Below, piece after piece: positions 39,348 through 50,126 of a stretch of DNA of 64,000 nt. The notes under the pieces were generated by a model. That model saw only the letters and a program-made list of their open reading frames with translations, ran no database searches and was not told the origin of the DNA. Source of the DNA: Yarrowia lipolytica (Eukaryota > Ascomycota > Dipodascomycetes > Dipodascales); the NCBI RefSeq assembly GCF_001761485.1, contig NC_090773.1:1736001-1800000 (forward strand), given 5' to 3'. The position numbers and the translations under genes were made by a program. Position 1 is the first letter of the stretch; the number at the start of each line of letters is the position of its first letter.

Positions 39348-41024
39348 TTACATCTCAAACCGCCCGCTGAACATCTCCTCATCGCCCATATCCTCGTCCT
39401 CGTTATCACTCTCCATCATATCCTCATCTACAGTCTCCACGGGTCGAGAGGTGGGCCGGTGCTTGAAATGCTCATCCATGGACGACTCGCCAACAAAGGT
39501 GAAGCCCACGAAATTGTCCTGGATTCGTGGCGACAGTGGGGTGCCCACCTTCATCGACTTGAACAACGAGGTCGACGCCTCGGTGAACTCGGGGTCAAAG
39601 TTGGAAGTGTCAGTCTCCGACGCCACGTGTGGCTTGAACGGAGGAGGGATCTTCTTCTGGATGAGCTGGTCCCAGTCGATATCGTGGAAAAAGGGATGGC
39701 GCCGCAGCTCTCGAGCGTCATCCTGGGCTCCCAGCCGGTTTTCGGGGTTTCTGTTGAGCAGACCCTTGACGAACGATCGGCCCTCGGCAGACAAAGCATC
39801 CTTGGGGAACTTGACCTTGCCAAAAGCAATGTTCTTGTACATCTGCTGGGTGTCATCGGCGTGGAATGGCGACCAGCCGCAGCACATTTCGAAAATGAGC
39901 ACGCCCAGCGACCAAAAGTCGACCATCTTGGTGTATCCGGACTCGTCCAGCAGCACCTCGGGGGCAAGGTACTCGGTGGTGCCGCAAAATGTGGACGTGG
40001 TGTCTCCCTGGGTCACATTGGCCTTGGACAGACCAAAGTCACACAGAGCAATGTGTCCGTTGGCGTCAAGCAGAATGTTTTCGGGCTTGAGGTCTCGGTA
40101 CACAATGTTGTTGTCGTGCAGGTGTTCCAGCGCAATGACGAGCTCGGCGATGTAAAACTTGGCTCGCTGCTCGCTGAATCGGCCCTCTCGCTGCAGGTGC
40201 CAGAACAGTTCGCCTCCGCTCATGTAATCGGTAACAAAGTACAGGTCCGCCTCGGTCTGGAACGAAAACTTGAGGCCGACAATGAAGGGTGACTGGGTAG
40301 TAGAAGTTCGCACGAGAATGTCTCGCTCGCCAATTGTGTGAGCAATCTCCTTCTTCTGCACAACCACCTTCTTGGACAGCACCTTCATGGCGTAGATTCG
40401 GCGCGTGTCCTTCTTTCGCACCTGATAGACCTGGCCAAAGGTGCCCTTGCCAATGAGCCGCAGAATCTCAAAGTCCTCGGGGCCCATCTTCGTTCGCACC
40501 GTGTCTTCGTAGTACGCCTGCACTCGCACCTCGCCATTGACGTGCTCGCCCTCGACTCGGTTTTCCAGCGGGTACCACGCATCGAGCACCTTGCCGGGGC
40601 CCAGGATCGTCGAGATGCGCACGTGGCCCAGAAAGGCGTCGTTGTTGGCGCCGTCGTAGACGGAGATGACGAGCTCCGAGGCGTCACGGGCGGTCACGTC
40701 GAACACGGTCTCTTCCTTCCATGTGGGGTTGATGGATCCGACGGTGTGTCCCGACGCCATGATGGGCTTCTTGGGCATGATGTTGACGCCGGCGTTGGAC
40801 GCCATAGGGGTGGTGTTGCCCATGGCCACGTCGTTAGGATCCGAGTCGCCGGTCTCGGTGATGAACTCGGAGGTGCCGAAGGTGCACACCACGTAGGGTC
40901 TGCAGTTGGGGGCGGCCTGCAGGTTTCGGGCGGCGACGATTTTCGCCACCAGTTTGGCCTTGGACGAGGTGGATTCTTCGAGCCCCACGTGCGGGGTTTT
41001 TTCCTGGATCTGGCCAAAGTTCAT
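39348..41024 (-). CDS. SCH9: Sch9-like AGC protein kinase (C2 domain plus kinase)
   Basis: From the first in-frame ATG (41024, context CCACCATGAAC) the protein has 558 aa. Residues ~20-175 are a C2 domain (KLVAKIVAARNLQAAP ... CRPYVVCTFG ... NPTWKEETVFDV). Next comes an AGC kinase domain: GKGTFGQVYQVRKKDTRRIY, AMKVLSKK, YRDLKPENILLD, DFGLSK, activation loop TSTFCGTTEYLAPEVL. The C-tail carries turn and hydrophobic motifs (TPLSPRIQ; FVGFTFVGESSMDEHF) and an acidic end. Sch9 is the yeast S6-kinase-like effector of TORC1, controlling growth, ribosome synthesis and stress resistance; the C-tail sites are its usual targets. The same frame stays open upstream to 41420 with coding-like Ser/Thr/Pro-rich sequence but no ATG, so the true N-terminus may lie further upstream (see findings). 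Confidence 0.93.
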   Translation of the reverse strand: MNFGQIQEKTPHVGLEESTSSKAKLVAKIVAARNLQAAPNCRPYVVCTFGTSEFITETGDSDPNDVAMGNTTPMASNAGVNIMPKKPIMASGHTVGSINPTWKEETVFDVTARDASELVISVYDGANNDAFLGHVRISTILGPGKVLDAWYPLENRVEGEHVNGEVRVQAYYEDTVRTKMGPEDFEILRLIGKGTFGQVYQVRKKDTRRIYAMKVLSKKVVVQKKEIAHTIGERDILVRTSTTQSPFIVGLKFSFQTEADLYFVTDYMSGGELFWHLQREGRFSEQRAKFYIAELVIALEHLHDNNIVYRDLKPENILLDANGHIALCDFGLSKANVTQGDTTSTFCGTTEYLAPEVLLDESGYTKMVDFWSLGVLIFEMCCGWSPFHADDTQQMYKNIAFGKVKFPKDALSAEGRSFVKGLLNRNPENRLGAQDDARELRRHPFFHDIDWDQLIQKKIPPPFKPHVASETDTSNFDPEFTEASTSLFKSMKVGTPLSPRIQDNFVGFTFVGESSMDEHFKHRPTSRPVETVDEDMMESDNEDEDMGDEEMFSGRFEM

Positions 41025-41420
41025 GGTGGTGGAGTTGAGCGACGACTTGCTGGAGGTTGGTTGGCTGACGGTTGGGGTGGTGGTGTTGGACGACAGCGAC
41101 TTCTTTTTCAGATCGAGTTCCTGGAGACGGTCCCGGGATTGACGTTTGCCGTGGATGATCTCGCCGGAGACGTTGACGGTTTCGCTGGTGCACACGGCCT
41201 TGGGGACTTGTTGAAGGTGTGTGGTGGATGGAGATCGCAGGATCGGGGGCGCGGGCGACGGGGCGTTTGTGTTGGTGCTGGGGCCTGTGGTTGTGTTGGA
41301 GTAACTGCCCGGCGGGGGGGTTGGGGGAACCTGTTTGGTGTCGGTTGACGGTGGGGGCTGACCTTTTTGTGGAACGAAAACAGAGAGCGGGGGAACTCCA
41401 CCATAGTGTGTTTGAGGCAG

Positions 41421-43432
41421 CTAGGGGAGACGGTCGTGGGGGAGCCTTCTGTGTCGTGTGTGGTGTCGAGCTATTACACTACTGTAGCTGGGTGTGATGA
41501 AGAACAAGCTGCGAGTTATCGCTAAGAAAACTTTCTTTATCGATAACGATTGGCGGTGGACGCTGCTTTGTGGGGGTTTGGCGGGTGATTTTTGGCAAAT
41601 GGGACTGAAAATGGGGTCTTTGGACCCGACCAAAACGATGTTACCACCCCGATTCCCGTCAGAAGCTCTGCCCGTCGCCACAAACACCCCTCGGCCTCTC
41701 ACTAACACATTCTAATTATGCATTCTATCTACAACCCTAGCCCATGACGTTGCTTCAATTACCAAGAAAAAGAATAGTGTGATTGGAGCGACGGCCTTCA
41801 CGGCGACTGCGGCGGCGGGGGCGGCGGACGTGGCTGGCTAGGAATTCCGCAGATTGAGAATCTCCAAGGACCACGCATCTCTCACCTGCGCGGCTCTGGG
41901 TTCTGTGTGTCTACACACACGGCTGGGTGGCCCCTACCACGTCTACTTTCTGCTTATATCGCTCTCCAGATTTGGGCTTGCTTTCCGACGCAAAAAAATT
42001 AGCACGAGGCTGACAAGCCGCAGCCCGAAACCAGCACTAGCTGTGCGATGAGCGTTGGGTTTTGGGCGGGAAAAGGGCGATTTGGACGCGAGCCGCGCGG
42101 GCGGGTTTTCCCGACTTTTTCCACAATAAATGCGATTTTTGTCCGACGTTTGAGCCCCCCTCCAAACAACCGCCGCGGACTTGTTGTCGGACCCACATTC
42201 AACTTTTTTAATATATGCTTTGAGACGCGCATGTAAGTGAAAATGTGGGCGTATAGATGTGGAATACAAGTACGAGTATCAGCATGGCGAGTGGGAATCG
42301 ACCGTCTCAGAGATTTATCGGTCCACTAGGAGTAATCTGAATCAAGAGAACGTGGTCATAAGTACAAGTAGAACTCGTGCAACTCGTAGAACTCCGTCAT
42401 CATAAGCTGATTTTGCTTGTAGAATGGAGAGTAAATATAAGAATTTGGTTAATTTGAATTTAAAAATAAAATAAAGAAGATTTAAATCGGATAATTTGAA
42501 TTTAAAAAATGATTTAAATCGAAATGAGGATAGAATAGAGTCTGATAAGACCATAAAGTATCCGATAAGGCAGCACCCTCTTTATTAGTTGTTTTTCTTT
42601 CCCATCGCGGTTTTTGTCGTTGCAAAAGAGTCATAAAACCCCCCTTCACTATCTCCAATGTACAATACACAATGTACAACCCCGGGTCAATCTCAAAGCC
42701 TGATTGATAATCCACACTTTTTTGCAACTCTATATACCACTGATTACCAATACAGTTGAACATGTGGGGATGTCCGGGATTCGACGTTGGTTCATGTGTC
42801 ACGTGACCCTTTTGGTTGCCCCGAGTTTGTGCTGTTTTTCTCTCATTATCGTTTGTTTTTTCATCTTTACCAATCTTGTAACAAAACATCAACTACAATT
42901 TCAACTATGTACTTACTGGATTTTGTCTGTATCCGAGTATGTGAATAAATATGTTATAAAAATATAAAAAAAAGTAGAAAAAATTGAAAAGTTAGAAAAA
43001 TAAAATAAAATAAAATAAAATAAAAAATAAAATAAAAGATTTCGGTGATTAGCCTGTATTCGCTTTGGCAGCCGGATCGAGAACCGTGATTAACTACACA
43101 ATGGACCAGTTTTTTTGGACTCCCCCCCCACTTACATGGCGGCTGGTATTATATCGGCGGCTGGTATTGTAGCTGTCAGTACCAACTTGTAGATACCAGT
43201 CTCAGGTCCATTGCAGATCAAGACAAGTTGTATATATGGCGAAAACAACGTCCTCGAAGCCCAATTCGGTCTCTATATTACTATATTCCACTCCGTTCCT
43301 CTTTCTATCTACTCACACGAACAGTCTTTCCATGTTTTCAAATAATTCATTTAAAATTTCATTTATTTTCAATTTATCTTCAATTCATTTAATTTAATTT
43401 ATTCTCTTTAAATCACCGCAAATAGTGGCAAC
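41421..43432. other. 2-kb intergenic region between divergent SCH9 and CIA30
   Basis: Bases 41025-41420 are open in the SCH9 frame. Beyond 41421 there are the promoters and AT-rich sequence with (AAAAT)n at about 43000-43035. No other gene is recognised. Short open frames at 41854-42270 have no similarity I can name. Confidence 0.5.
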
Positions 43433-44304
43433 ATGCACAACCTTATGCACAAGCGAATCTCAAATCTCACCTTTCCACCCTACAACACACCGCACATTAT
43501 GAGCTTTCTGACAAAGGCCCTAGGCGGTCTCAAACGACGTGAGTTTCTGAAACCCGGCCATGGCTGGCTGGTCGCCCTTCCCCTCAATTGATGTCCGCTA
43601 ACCCCGCTATAGTGCGTCCCACTGAGACCACAGAACAGGTCCTGGTGAACTTCACCAAACCCAACTCTCTCGAAACGGTGCTGACCAAGTGCGATGAAGA
43701 GCTAGGCGGCTACTCGACCGTCAACCTTGCCCTGGAACGGCCCACGACGGGCAAACCCTACGGCCGCTTTTTCGGCAATCTGTCACTGGACCTGCCCAAA
43801 GACAACAAGATGGTGACACGATCCGGCTTTGCCATGTTCCGAACGTTGGACCAGCCCTCGTCCATGTTCAAGACCAATGCGTGGAACTGGGAGCAGTACC
43901 GCCATCTGGAGCTGCGGGTGCGAGGAGACCGTCGAAAGTACTTTGTCAACGTGCAAAGTGCCACCCCTCTGGCCTCGGATCTGTACCAGCACCGGCTCTT
44001 CATCCAAACTCCCGGAGAATGGGAAACGGTGGTGATCCCTATCGACGACTTCATTCTCACCAACAAGGGAGTGGTGCAGGAACAAATGGCCATGGATACC
44101 GCCAACGTGTACACTGTGGGAATCGGTCTCATTGACCGACAATACGGACCTTACAACCTTGACATTGAGTACATCAAGGCCGTAGCCCATCCTCCGCTGG
44201 AGTTCAAACCCAAGAAGGAGTACGAGGTGGAAAAGGAAACCATTCTGCTGACTCCTGGCCAGCCCATGGAGTTGGGCAAGGGCAAGGTCAAGGAGCTGGA
44301 GTGA
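43433..44304 (+). CDS. CIA30: Complex I assembly factor CIA30 (NDUFAF1), spliced
   Basis: Exon 1 is 43433-43538 and exon 2 is 43613-44304. The 74-base intron begins GTGAGT and ends GCTAACCCCGCTATAG. Joined, the reading goes ...MSFLTKALGGLKRRL then RPTETTEQVLVNFTKPNSLE, giving 265 aa. Starting at the downstream in-frame ATG (43499) would give 243 aa; the longer N-terminus (MHNLMHKRISNLTF) is basic and suits mitochondrial import. The CIA30 domain fills most of exon 2: GGYSTVNLALERPTTGKPYG, RFFGNLSLDLP, RSGFAMFRTLD, WNWEQYRHLELRVRGDRRKY, NVQSATPLASDLYQHRLFIQ, and IDRQYGPYNLDIEYI. It chaperones an intermediate of NADH:ubiquinone oxidoreductase in the mitochondrion. Its presence fits a yeast that has complex I. 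Confidence 0.92.
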
Positions 44305-46883
44305 TTCGAAACGACTAATGATATAATGACAATGATTGATGTGAAGAGGTTGTCTAGAGCAACTAGTGGATAAGTAAAAGTGCAATACTTGTACGCCTAA
44401 ACATCTAGCAAACAATGACCAGGATCAAGAACCCCTTCAACACCTTCATTCACGCTTCTCCTAGAGTACACCATTTCATCTACTGGATCATACCAACACC
44501 GTTTCATCGATATTAGACTGTTCCCTCACTGATTTGTTGACATACTCTTACTCTACCTCGACTATACCGCCCGCTCCATCCTACCGCTCCCCATCTATAC
44601 CATCCCTGCGTCTGAATGCTACACGAGGCCGTTGGTGTAGGAGGTTAGACCATAACACCATAAACTCCCCGGTCTAGACTGATGTCCACTATAGTTTTGC
44701 TATGGTGTTTGTTTGTATGGTCGAGACCGAAAAGGGGTCAAGAGGATGGATGCTGTGGGTCCAGATCAATTGAATTGGGGGACACGAAAAGGACCAAATG
44801 TGGTAGATAGGGAGATGACCGTGTACTCGGACAGTATCTGTCTTTCCCCAAGATACCCCTTTTCACAAGCACAATGCAAGTTTCAAGCGCTATACGAGTT
44901 TCAAGCACTATACAAGTTTCAAGCAACCGGTCCGCTAGCGCAGTTATTGTATCATAGAATAACCCAAGAACCACTATAATGTGGGTAGGTCTAGCGACTT
45001 TGCGAAACAAATAAATGATAAATCATAGATGACAAATAACGGATAGCGATATGACAGATATACGACTGCTGATTTGCTCAAGGTTGATTTTGGGTGTACT
45101 TGTCTACACACATTTCACAAGTCAACTCCTCAACTGCAATGAAGTAGCGCAGGTCTCTCAGTTTTGATCCGAAACTCACCAACAGTTGACCGTTGCACTC
45201 TCCTTTCCTTCTGCTTCAATCCCATATCTATCAAATATAGGTTCTAGCGGGCAAACGGAGACTAGCTTGTTATGATAGACTGGAGGGGGTATATGTAACC
45301 GACGACGCAAGACACCGCGGCTATTAGCGAGTTTTCCTTTTGTTTTTTTTCAGCGTGGCATGTTACCTTGGGCTCATGGCGATCCGGTCACTAACTAGAT
45401 GTTTCTTGAAGGCGTATGGTTAGTGGCGGCGGTTGTTCTGGTGAAACTGGAAGAGGAACTCGTTTGGCGTGAGACTGGGCTCGCAGTTTTGTCTCTATTC
45501 ACGTTGGAAAGTTGGAAAAAGACGTAGTTGATGAATACTGGGGTTTCCCACAGTGGTTACTGAGTCAAGTATGACGGGGAGGTATGATGAAGCACAGTTG
45601 CGGAGACTACAACGTCCCTCACACTTTTCAATTGGTCCAGTCGACCTGTGACTCGTGCTCGAGGTAGACGAGAGGACCCATAATAGGAAGACCTACTCTG
45701 TCCCAGACTGACGTCGATCTCAACGCACCTTCCATGCAGTCCTCGCTAGACACAAGTCCTCAGGTGCAGGGTATCTGCCATACCATGAGCCACGAATCAC
45801 GAGATGGAAGATTCATCAATGTGAATCCTGGAGTGAATAAAGATTTTAGCCAGCGACAACTCTCAGTTTTGCTCAGGTCAAGTGTCTAGGAAATGACCAG
45901 ATATCGGACAGTTGGACCTGTATCCGTAGTAGAGCTGTACGATGGTGTTGCGCCGTGGTCCAACCGAGTTCTCCAACAGCCAACCGGGGCTCCAACAGCC
46001 CAATACTAGTTTGCAATGGTTTTGGGATTAGAAGTCTGAGCAGAGCTATGGACTCCTTCTCTGTCCAGCACATGTCAGCAAACTCCTGTGACGCTTCAGT
46101 CGACACCATCTGTCGCATCTGCCGCATTATTCGCAATTGTCGCATCGATATCGTCTCAATTCGTTTGGCCATCGTCGACAGGCCGAATGTCGGTGGCGTG
46201 AACGTCTGAGAGAAGAGCATGTCAGGCTGAAGTCGAACATGGCACTGACTCCGAGCCTAGTATCTGCCCACTGGGAGTCGTCCGGCACTAGTCCGTGTGA
46301 TAGAGGAGAGAGAAACAGAGGAGAGAGAAAGAGGTAGAAAATTTTAGGTCTGTTATATACCACTCAATGACGATATAGAGAAACATCCTACAACTGTCTT
46401 TCAAAACTGGTCGGTCCTTGCGAAGTTGTAGTTCAATGGTTGAGCCCTGAAGATAGCGCCCGTGTGTACGTACTGTATGCTTGATTATTGAATATTCAGG
46501 ATCATTTGATCGATTTCGTCTCTGTTTTTTAAATATATATTTTTTTTTTAAAAAAAATATTTTTTTATTTTTTAATAATATTATATTTTTTAAATATTTT
46601 TTATTTTTTATTAATATTATTTTTAAATCATTAATAATTAATTTTAATTTTTTTTTATTCGTACTACTTTATCTAATTTCTCTCAAGATACAAGTGCACT
46701 CTGAACGACCCACCACCCATATCAACTGCCATTCTCAATCGTCGTCTCCAGACCACAAACCCCTCTATCCCCCAAGCTCACGCAATCAAGCCACAGACGC
46801 CACAGACACCACAGACGCCACGCCAAAGAGGCGGTGCAGTTGGCAGAGGGACACTACTTGTAGCGGCGACCCATCGCCAGTTA
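44305..46883. other. 2.6-kb intergenic region between CIA30 and the DUF202 gene
   Basis: No gene is recognised. A short inverted element with ACCATAACACCATAAAC and TTTTGCTATGGTGTTTG (44650-44712) could form a hairpin. TTCAAGC-type words recur at 44880-44925. A strongly AT-rich stretch with A/T palindromes lies at 46530-46660. Confidence 0.5.
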
Positions 46884-47213
46884 ATGAACTTTTCGGGACT
46901 CTCCAACGACGACAAGCTGGACATCCGGGCGGCCCAGCGCACGTTCCAGGGCGCGTACTACCGCACAGCCTTGGGCCAGCTGGGGTTTGCGCTGGTGGTG
47001 CTCAAGCTCTTCAACTACGACTTTCTGGCGGTGGGCAGCACCTTCACCGCCCAGGGGTGTCTGATTCTGCTAATAGGCCACTTACGTAGCCGCCGGGCAG
47101 ACGAGATGATCCACTCGCACGACTTTGAGACCTCGGGCAACACCGTCATGATGCTGTTTGTGCTCAACCTCACCTGCTATGTGACCCTCGTTTACCATTT
47201 GTTGCGGGTGTGA
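46884..47213 (+). CDS. DUF202-family small membrane protein
   Basis: The 109-aa protein has three predicted membrane segments (about residues 27-43, 50-66 and 88-107). The N-terminal cytosolic block DIRAAQRTFQGAYYRTALGQ and the LGFALVVLKL that follows fit the DUF202 signature (acidic/basic RT.L.. then RTA...GFG..V). Such proteins are found in bacteria (YidH-like) and fungi and have the same fold as the membrane part of VTC proteins, but no molecular role is established. A charged loop (RSRRADEMIHSHDFETSGNT) separates the second and third helices. The start ATG is the first in frame after a Ser/Pro/Thr-rich leader. Confidence 0.78.
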   Translation: MNFSGLSNDDKLDIRAAQRTFQGAYYRTALGQLGFALVVLKLFNYDFLAVGSTFTAQGCLILLIGHLRSRRADEMIHSHDFETSGNTVMMLFVLNLTCYVTLVYHLLRV

Positions 47214-49403
47214 TGGAGGTGGATATTTATAATCAATGGATGCGTTACTTGTACAAGTACTTGTACAATTTGACGAGATTGGCTACTATGAGGTGCTGTG
47301 GGGGAACAGTGGAATTGTTGGTGGATAGCCGAATGGATGGAGGTAGAATGGGCGACCCCGATCACACGGCGCTTTGACATTGAGTCCGTGGACTAGCAGA
47401 CACCTCCACGATTGAGACGGGTGTGCTGCCAGGAGCACTTGTACCGCCTTCTGCTCAGAGACAGTGTAACCTGGTCAGACAGATTTCAAAAGTGATGAGA
47501 TACGGAACGAGCAGATCGAACAGTATCTACCGTATGGAACATGATTCATATCGACCTTAGTGGAGAGATTTAAAAGAACTGTACAGTCGAAGAGATGACT
47601 AGCTGGAGAAATGACTGTGTGTCAAGAGTGGATGAATCATAGCAGCCAGCCAGCCAATGTGGATTCCCTTTCAACTGGGATGTATCATACCGCTGTATGT
47701 TGTTGTGTTCATCCACACCCTGATGAACATCTCACACCTTGACAAGTACCCAAGCTGGACTTTGGTAGTGTCAGACCCTCACCCACTCATCCTCGGCGGG
47801 TCTGTTGGACACCAAACATGATGTCTAATTCACAGAGCGTCAGAATCAAAACTGTCGACATAATTGTGTACAAACTTAGTGGAATTGTTGACATAATTGT
47901 GGACAGAAATGCTTTGGAATGAACCAAGGTTCGCTCTTCATTTGAACCAAGCCGGCGCCAACTCCACTGTGCTAGCCTCTGCTGAGCGACAAGCCCTCCG
48001 AAACAGATAGCGCAAGCGAAAGTGTGACTATTCCGGCTGTGGCTGCAACAGAGCCGTCAGCGTCTCTATGTGGCCAACCCCTCGTCGCTATCCTCGGCAT
48101 TCGAGTTGCGTATAAAGCAGGGTTCGTTTCCTCAGAAGAGAGCATCCAACATGAGCAGGACCGGCTGATCAAGGAGAGAACGCCGAGGTCCTGAGCTGTG
48201 GGAAAAAACAGCTGTCGATCATGGCAAGCTTGTTCACGGTGCCGTTTGAGAAGGTTGGCGGCGACTTTGCTGAATAACTGTAGTGGAGAGAGGTGTTCAC
48301 GTGGAGACGACGGGATCCACCCATCAATAGAATCTCATCGGAAAGATCCTCATACAAGTTGGTGAGTAACCAAACCGACAAGAAAACTGTCTGAGGCTGT
48401 CTGAAAGCGATTGAAAGGATGAATCAATGGCACTGGTCACGGGGACGGAGTATCGTCCTTCACGTGACTTTTGGTATCCCCAACCATTCATCTTGTGCCA
48501 TTTTTCTCATCCAATTTTGATTTCAAGGTCGAAATTTTCACCGTTCGGGATTTCTTTCAATTTCTCCATTTTTTCCATTTTTCCCATCTTTTTCCAATTA
48601 TTTTTTTTCAAAATGATTTTCTTTTCATTTCAAATAATTTTTCGAAATAATACCAACATTTTCAAACCAACCTCTTCTCTCCTTCCCATTGTCCACCCTA
48701 TCGCCCTGCTTTTCTCCTGCACTGACCATGGAACTTTACTGAACACTCCCTGTGTCAGGCGGCGTCAGCACAAGCCTTCAGATGAGATGCCTCATACGGA
48801 CGAGCGAGTATCGCACGCGCTTGTGTCGGTCAGAGAGGTTTGGACTCCTAGACTAGTTCGGATGACACCTCGGAACAGCTCTGGAGGTGGACCGATTGCT
48901 GTGGCGATTGCTCCTGCTTGTGATGGGCAGTGGCTTTTTGTGTCATCAAAACGGTGGTGCTGACCTCCGGTTGGGGTTCTGCTACTTGTAGCAGTGTGGT
49001 CTTTCTTTGCCTCTTTGGTCTGGTCTGTCTCCTTGGTGGTCTGTCTTTCGGTCCGGTCTTGTGTGTCTGTGCCTGGAGTTCCGTTTTATCCGTGACCCAT
49101 CTGGTTGGCGTTTCGGTGGGAATGTGATGGGCCGTTGTGTGGGGAAATGTATAAGTAGTTGTCAATCTTCCCGGTCAATTCAGTATTGTCAGTCGATCCA
49201 CTACAGCTACGACATTGGTTCTCGCACACCACCCCGCTCCACCCTCTACACCCGCTCCACCCTCTACGCCCGCTCCACCCGCCCCACTTTTAAACTCAGA
49301 TAGGACCGGGTGGTGCATGGAGGTTGTGTGAAATTTAAACACTTGCCATCCACCCTTTGTGTTGCTCAGCAATCGAGACAATTGACTCCTATCTACGCCA
49401 CCA
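47214..49403. other. 2.2-kb intergenic region upstream of the CHZ1-like gene
   Basis: No convincing gene is seen. It contains a T/C-rich tract at 48540-48640 and CACCC/CCGCTCCACC-type repeats at 49225-49290 (three CCGCTCCACCCTCTACxCC units) just upstream of the CHZ1-like gene. Confidence 0.5.
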
Positions 49404-50126
49404 ATGACCGCCGAAAAGCCCGAACTCGCCATCGAGGACCAGCCCAAGGAGCTGGAGCTCACCGATGGCCCCGCGCCCACCGCCACGTCCGACTCCAAGC
49501 CCGTGGAGGGCGACTTCAACCTCAAGGAGGGCGAAATCGTCGATCCTGTTGACAAGGTCGGCAGCGAGGACTTCAAGAAGGAGGGCAAGACCGACCAGGA
49601 CGACAAGGCCGTCGATGGCAAGTTTGATCTCAAGGAAAACCAGATTGTCGACCCGGTAGACCAGGTGGGAAACGAGGACTTCAAAGAAGACGACAAGGCC
49701 GTTGATGGCAAGTTTGACCTCAAGGAGAGTGAAATCGTGGAGCCTGTCGACAAGGTGGGCAATGAGGACTTTGACAAGAAACGACCCGCCGCCGAAGAAG
49801 CCGCGTCGGCCCCTAAGAAGAAGAAGCTGGCCGGAAAGAAGAGCAAAAAGTACGACAGCGAGCCCGAGGATGACGAGGACGACGAGGACGAGCTGCCCGA
49901 AGAGGAGGAGGATCTGGAGGACGAATTGGACGTTTTGGAGGACGACGATGGCGAGGAGCTGTCTCTCGATGACATTCCTCCTCCTTCCTCGCGACGAAAC
50001 AGAAAGCCCGTGGACTACGTGGCTGCCAACAAGGCGCTGGAGGAGGAGGAGCGAAAGTCCCGGGAGGCCAGTGGTCTGCCCGAGGATGTTGAGGAAGAGG
50101 AGGATTATGTCGAGGTCCAGGAGTAG
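49404..50126 (+). CDS. CHZ1-like acidic nuclear protein with an internal triplication
   Basis: The 240-aa, highly charged protein has three parts. Residues ~35-130 hold three copies of a ~30-residue unit with consensus (D)GxF-D/N-LKExxIVxPVDxVGxEDF. Next are a nuclear localisation-type stretch (APKKKKLAGKKSKKYD) and a very acidic region (about residues 150-190). Near the end is LSLDDIPPPSSRRNRKPVDY, which resembles the CHZ motif of Chz1 (acidic, then DI...RRTRGKKIDY), followed by a helical acidic tail. Chz1 is a nuclear chaperone delivering H2A.Z-H2B to the SWR1 remodeller. The CHZ assignment rests on this short motif plus composition, so I leave the symbol empty. The triplicated unit is not part of any Chz1 I know. 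Confidence 0.7.
   Translation: MTAEKPELAIEDQPKELELTDGPAPTATSDSKPVEGDFNLKEGEIVDPVDKVGSEDFKKEGKTDQDDKAVDGKFDLKENQIVDPVDQVGNEDFKEDDKAVDGKFDLKESEIVEPVDKVGNEDFDKKRPAAEEAASAPKKKKLAGKKSKKYDSEPEDDEDDEDELPEEEEDLEDELDVLEDDDGEELSLDDIPPPSSRRNRKPVDYVAANKALEEEERKSREASGLPEDVEEEEDYVEVQE

Noticed and set aside
40338-41348. 336-codon open frame on the plus strand
   Set aside because: It is the antisense shadow of SCH9, kept open by codon bias, with no domain of its own.
41331-41362. 32-base intron joining the ATG at 41404 to the SCH9 frame
   Set aside because: It restores phase, but the donor is GTCAGC, there is no proper branch point, and it is shorter than any intron expected here.
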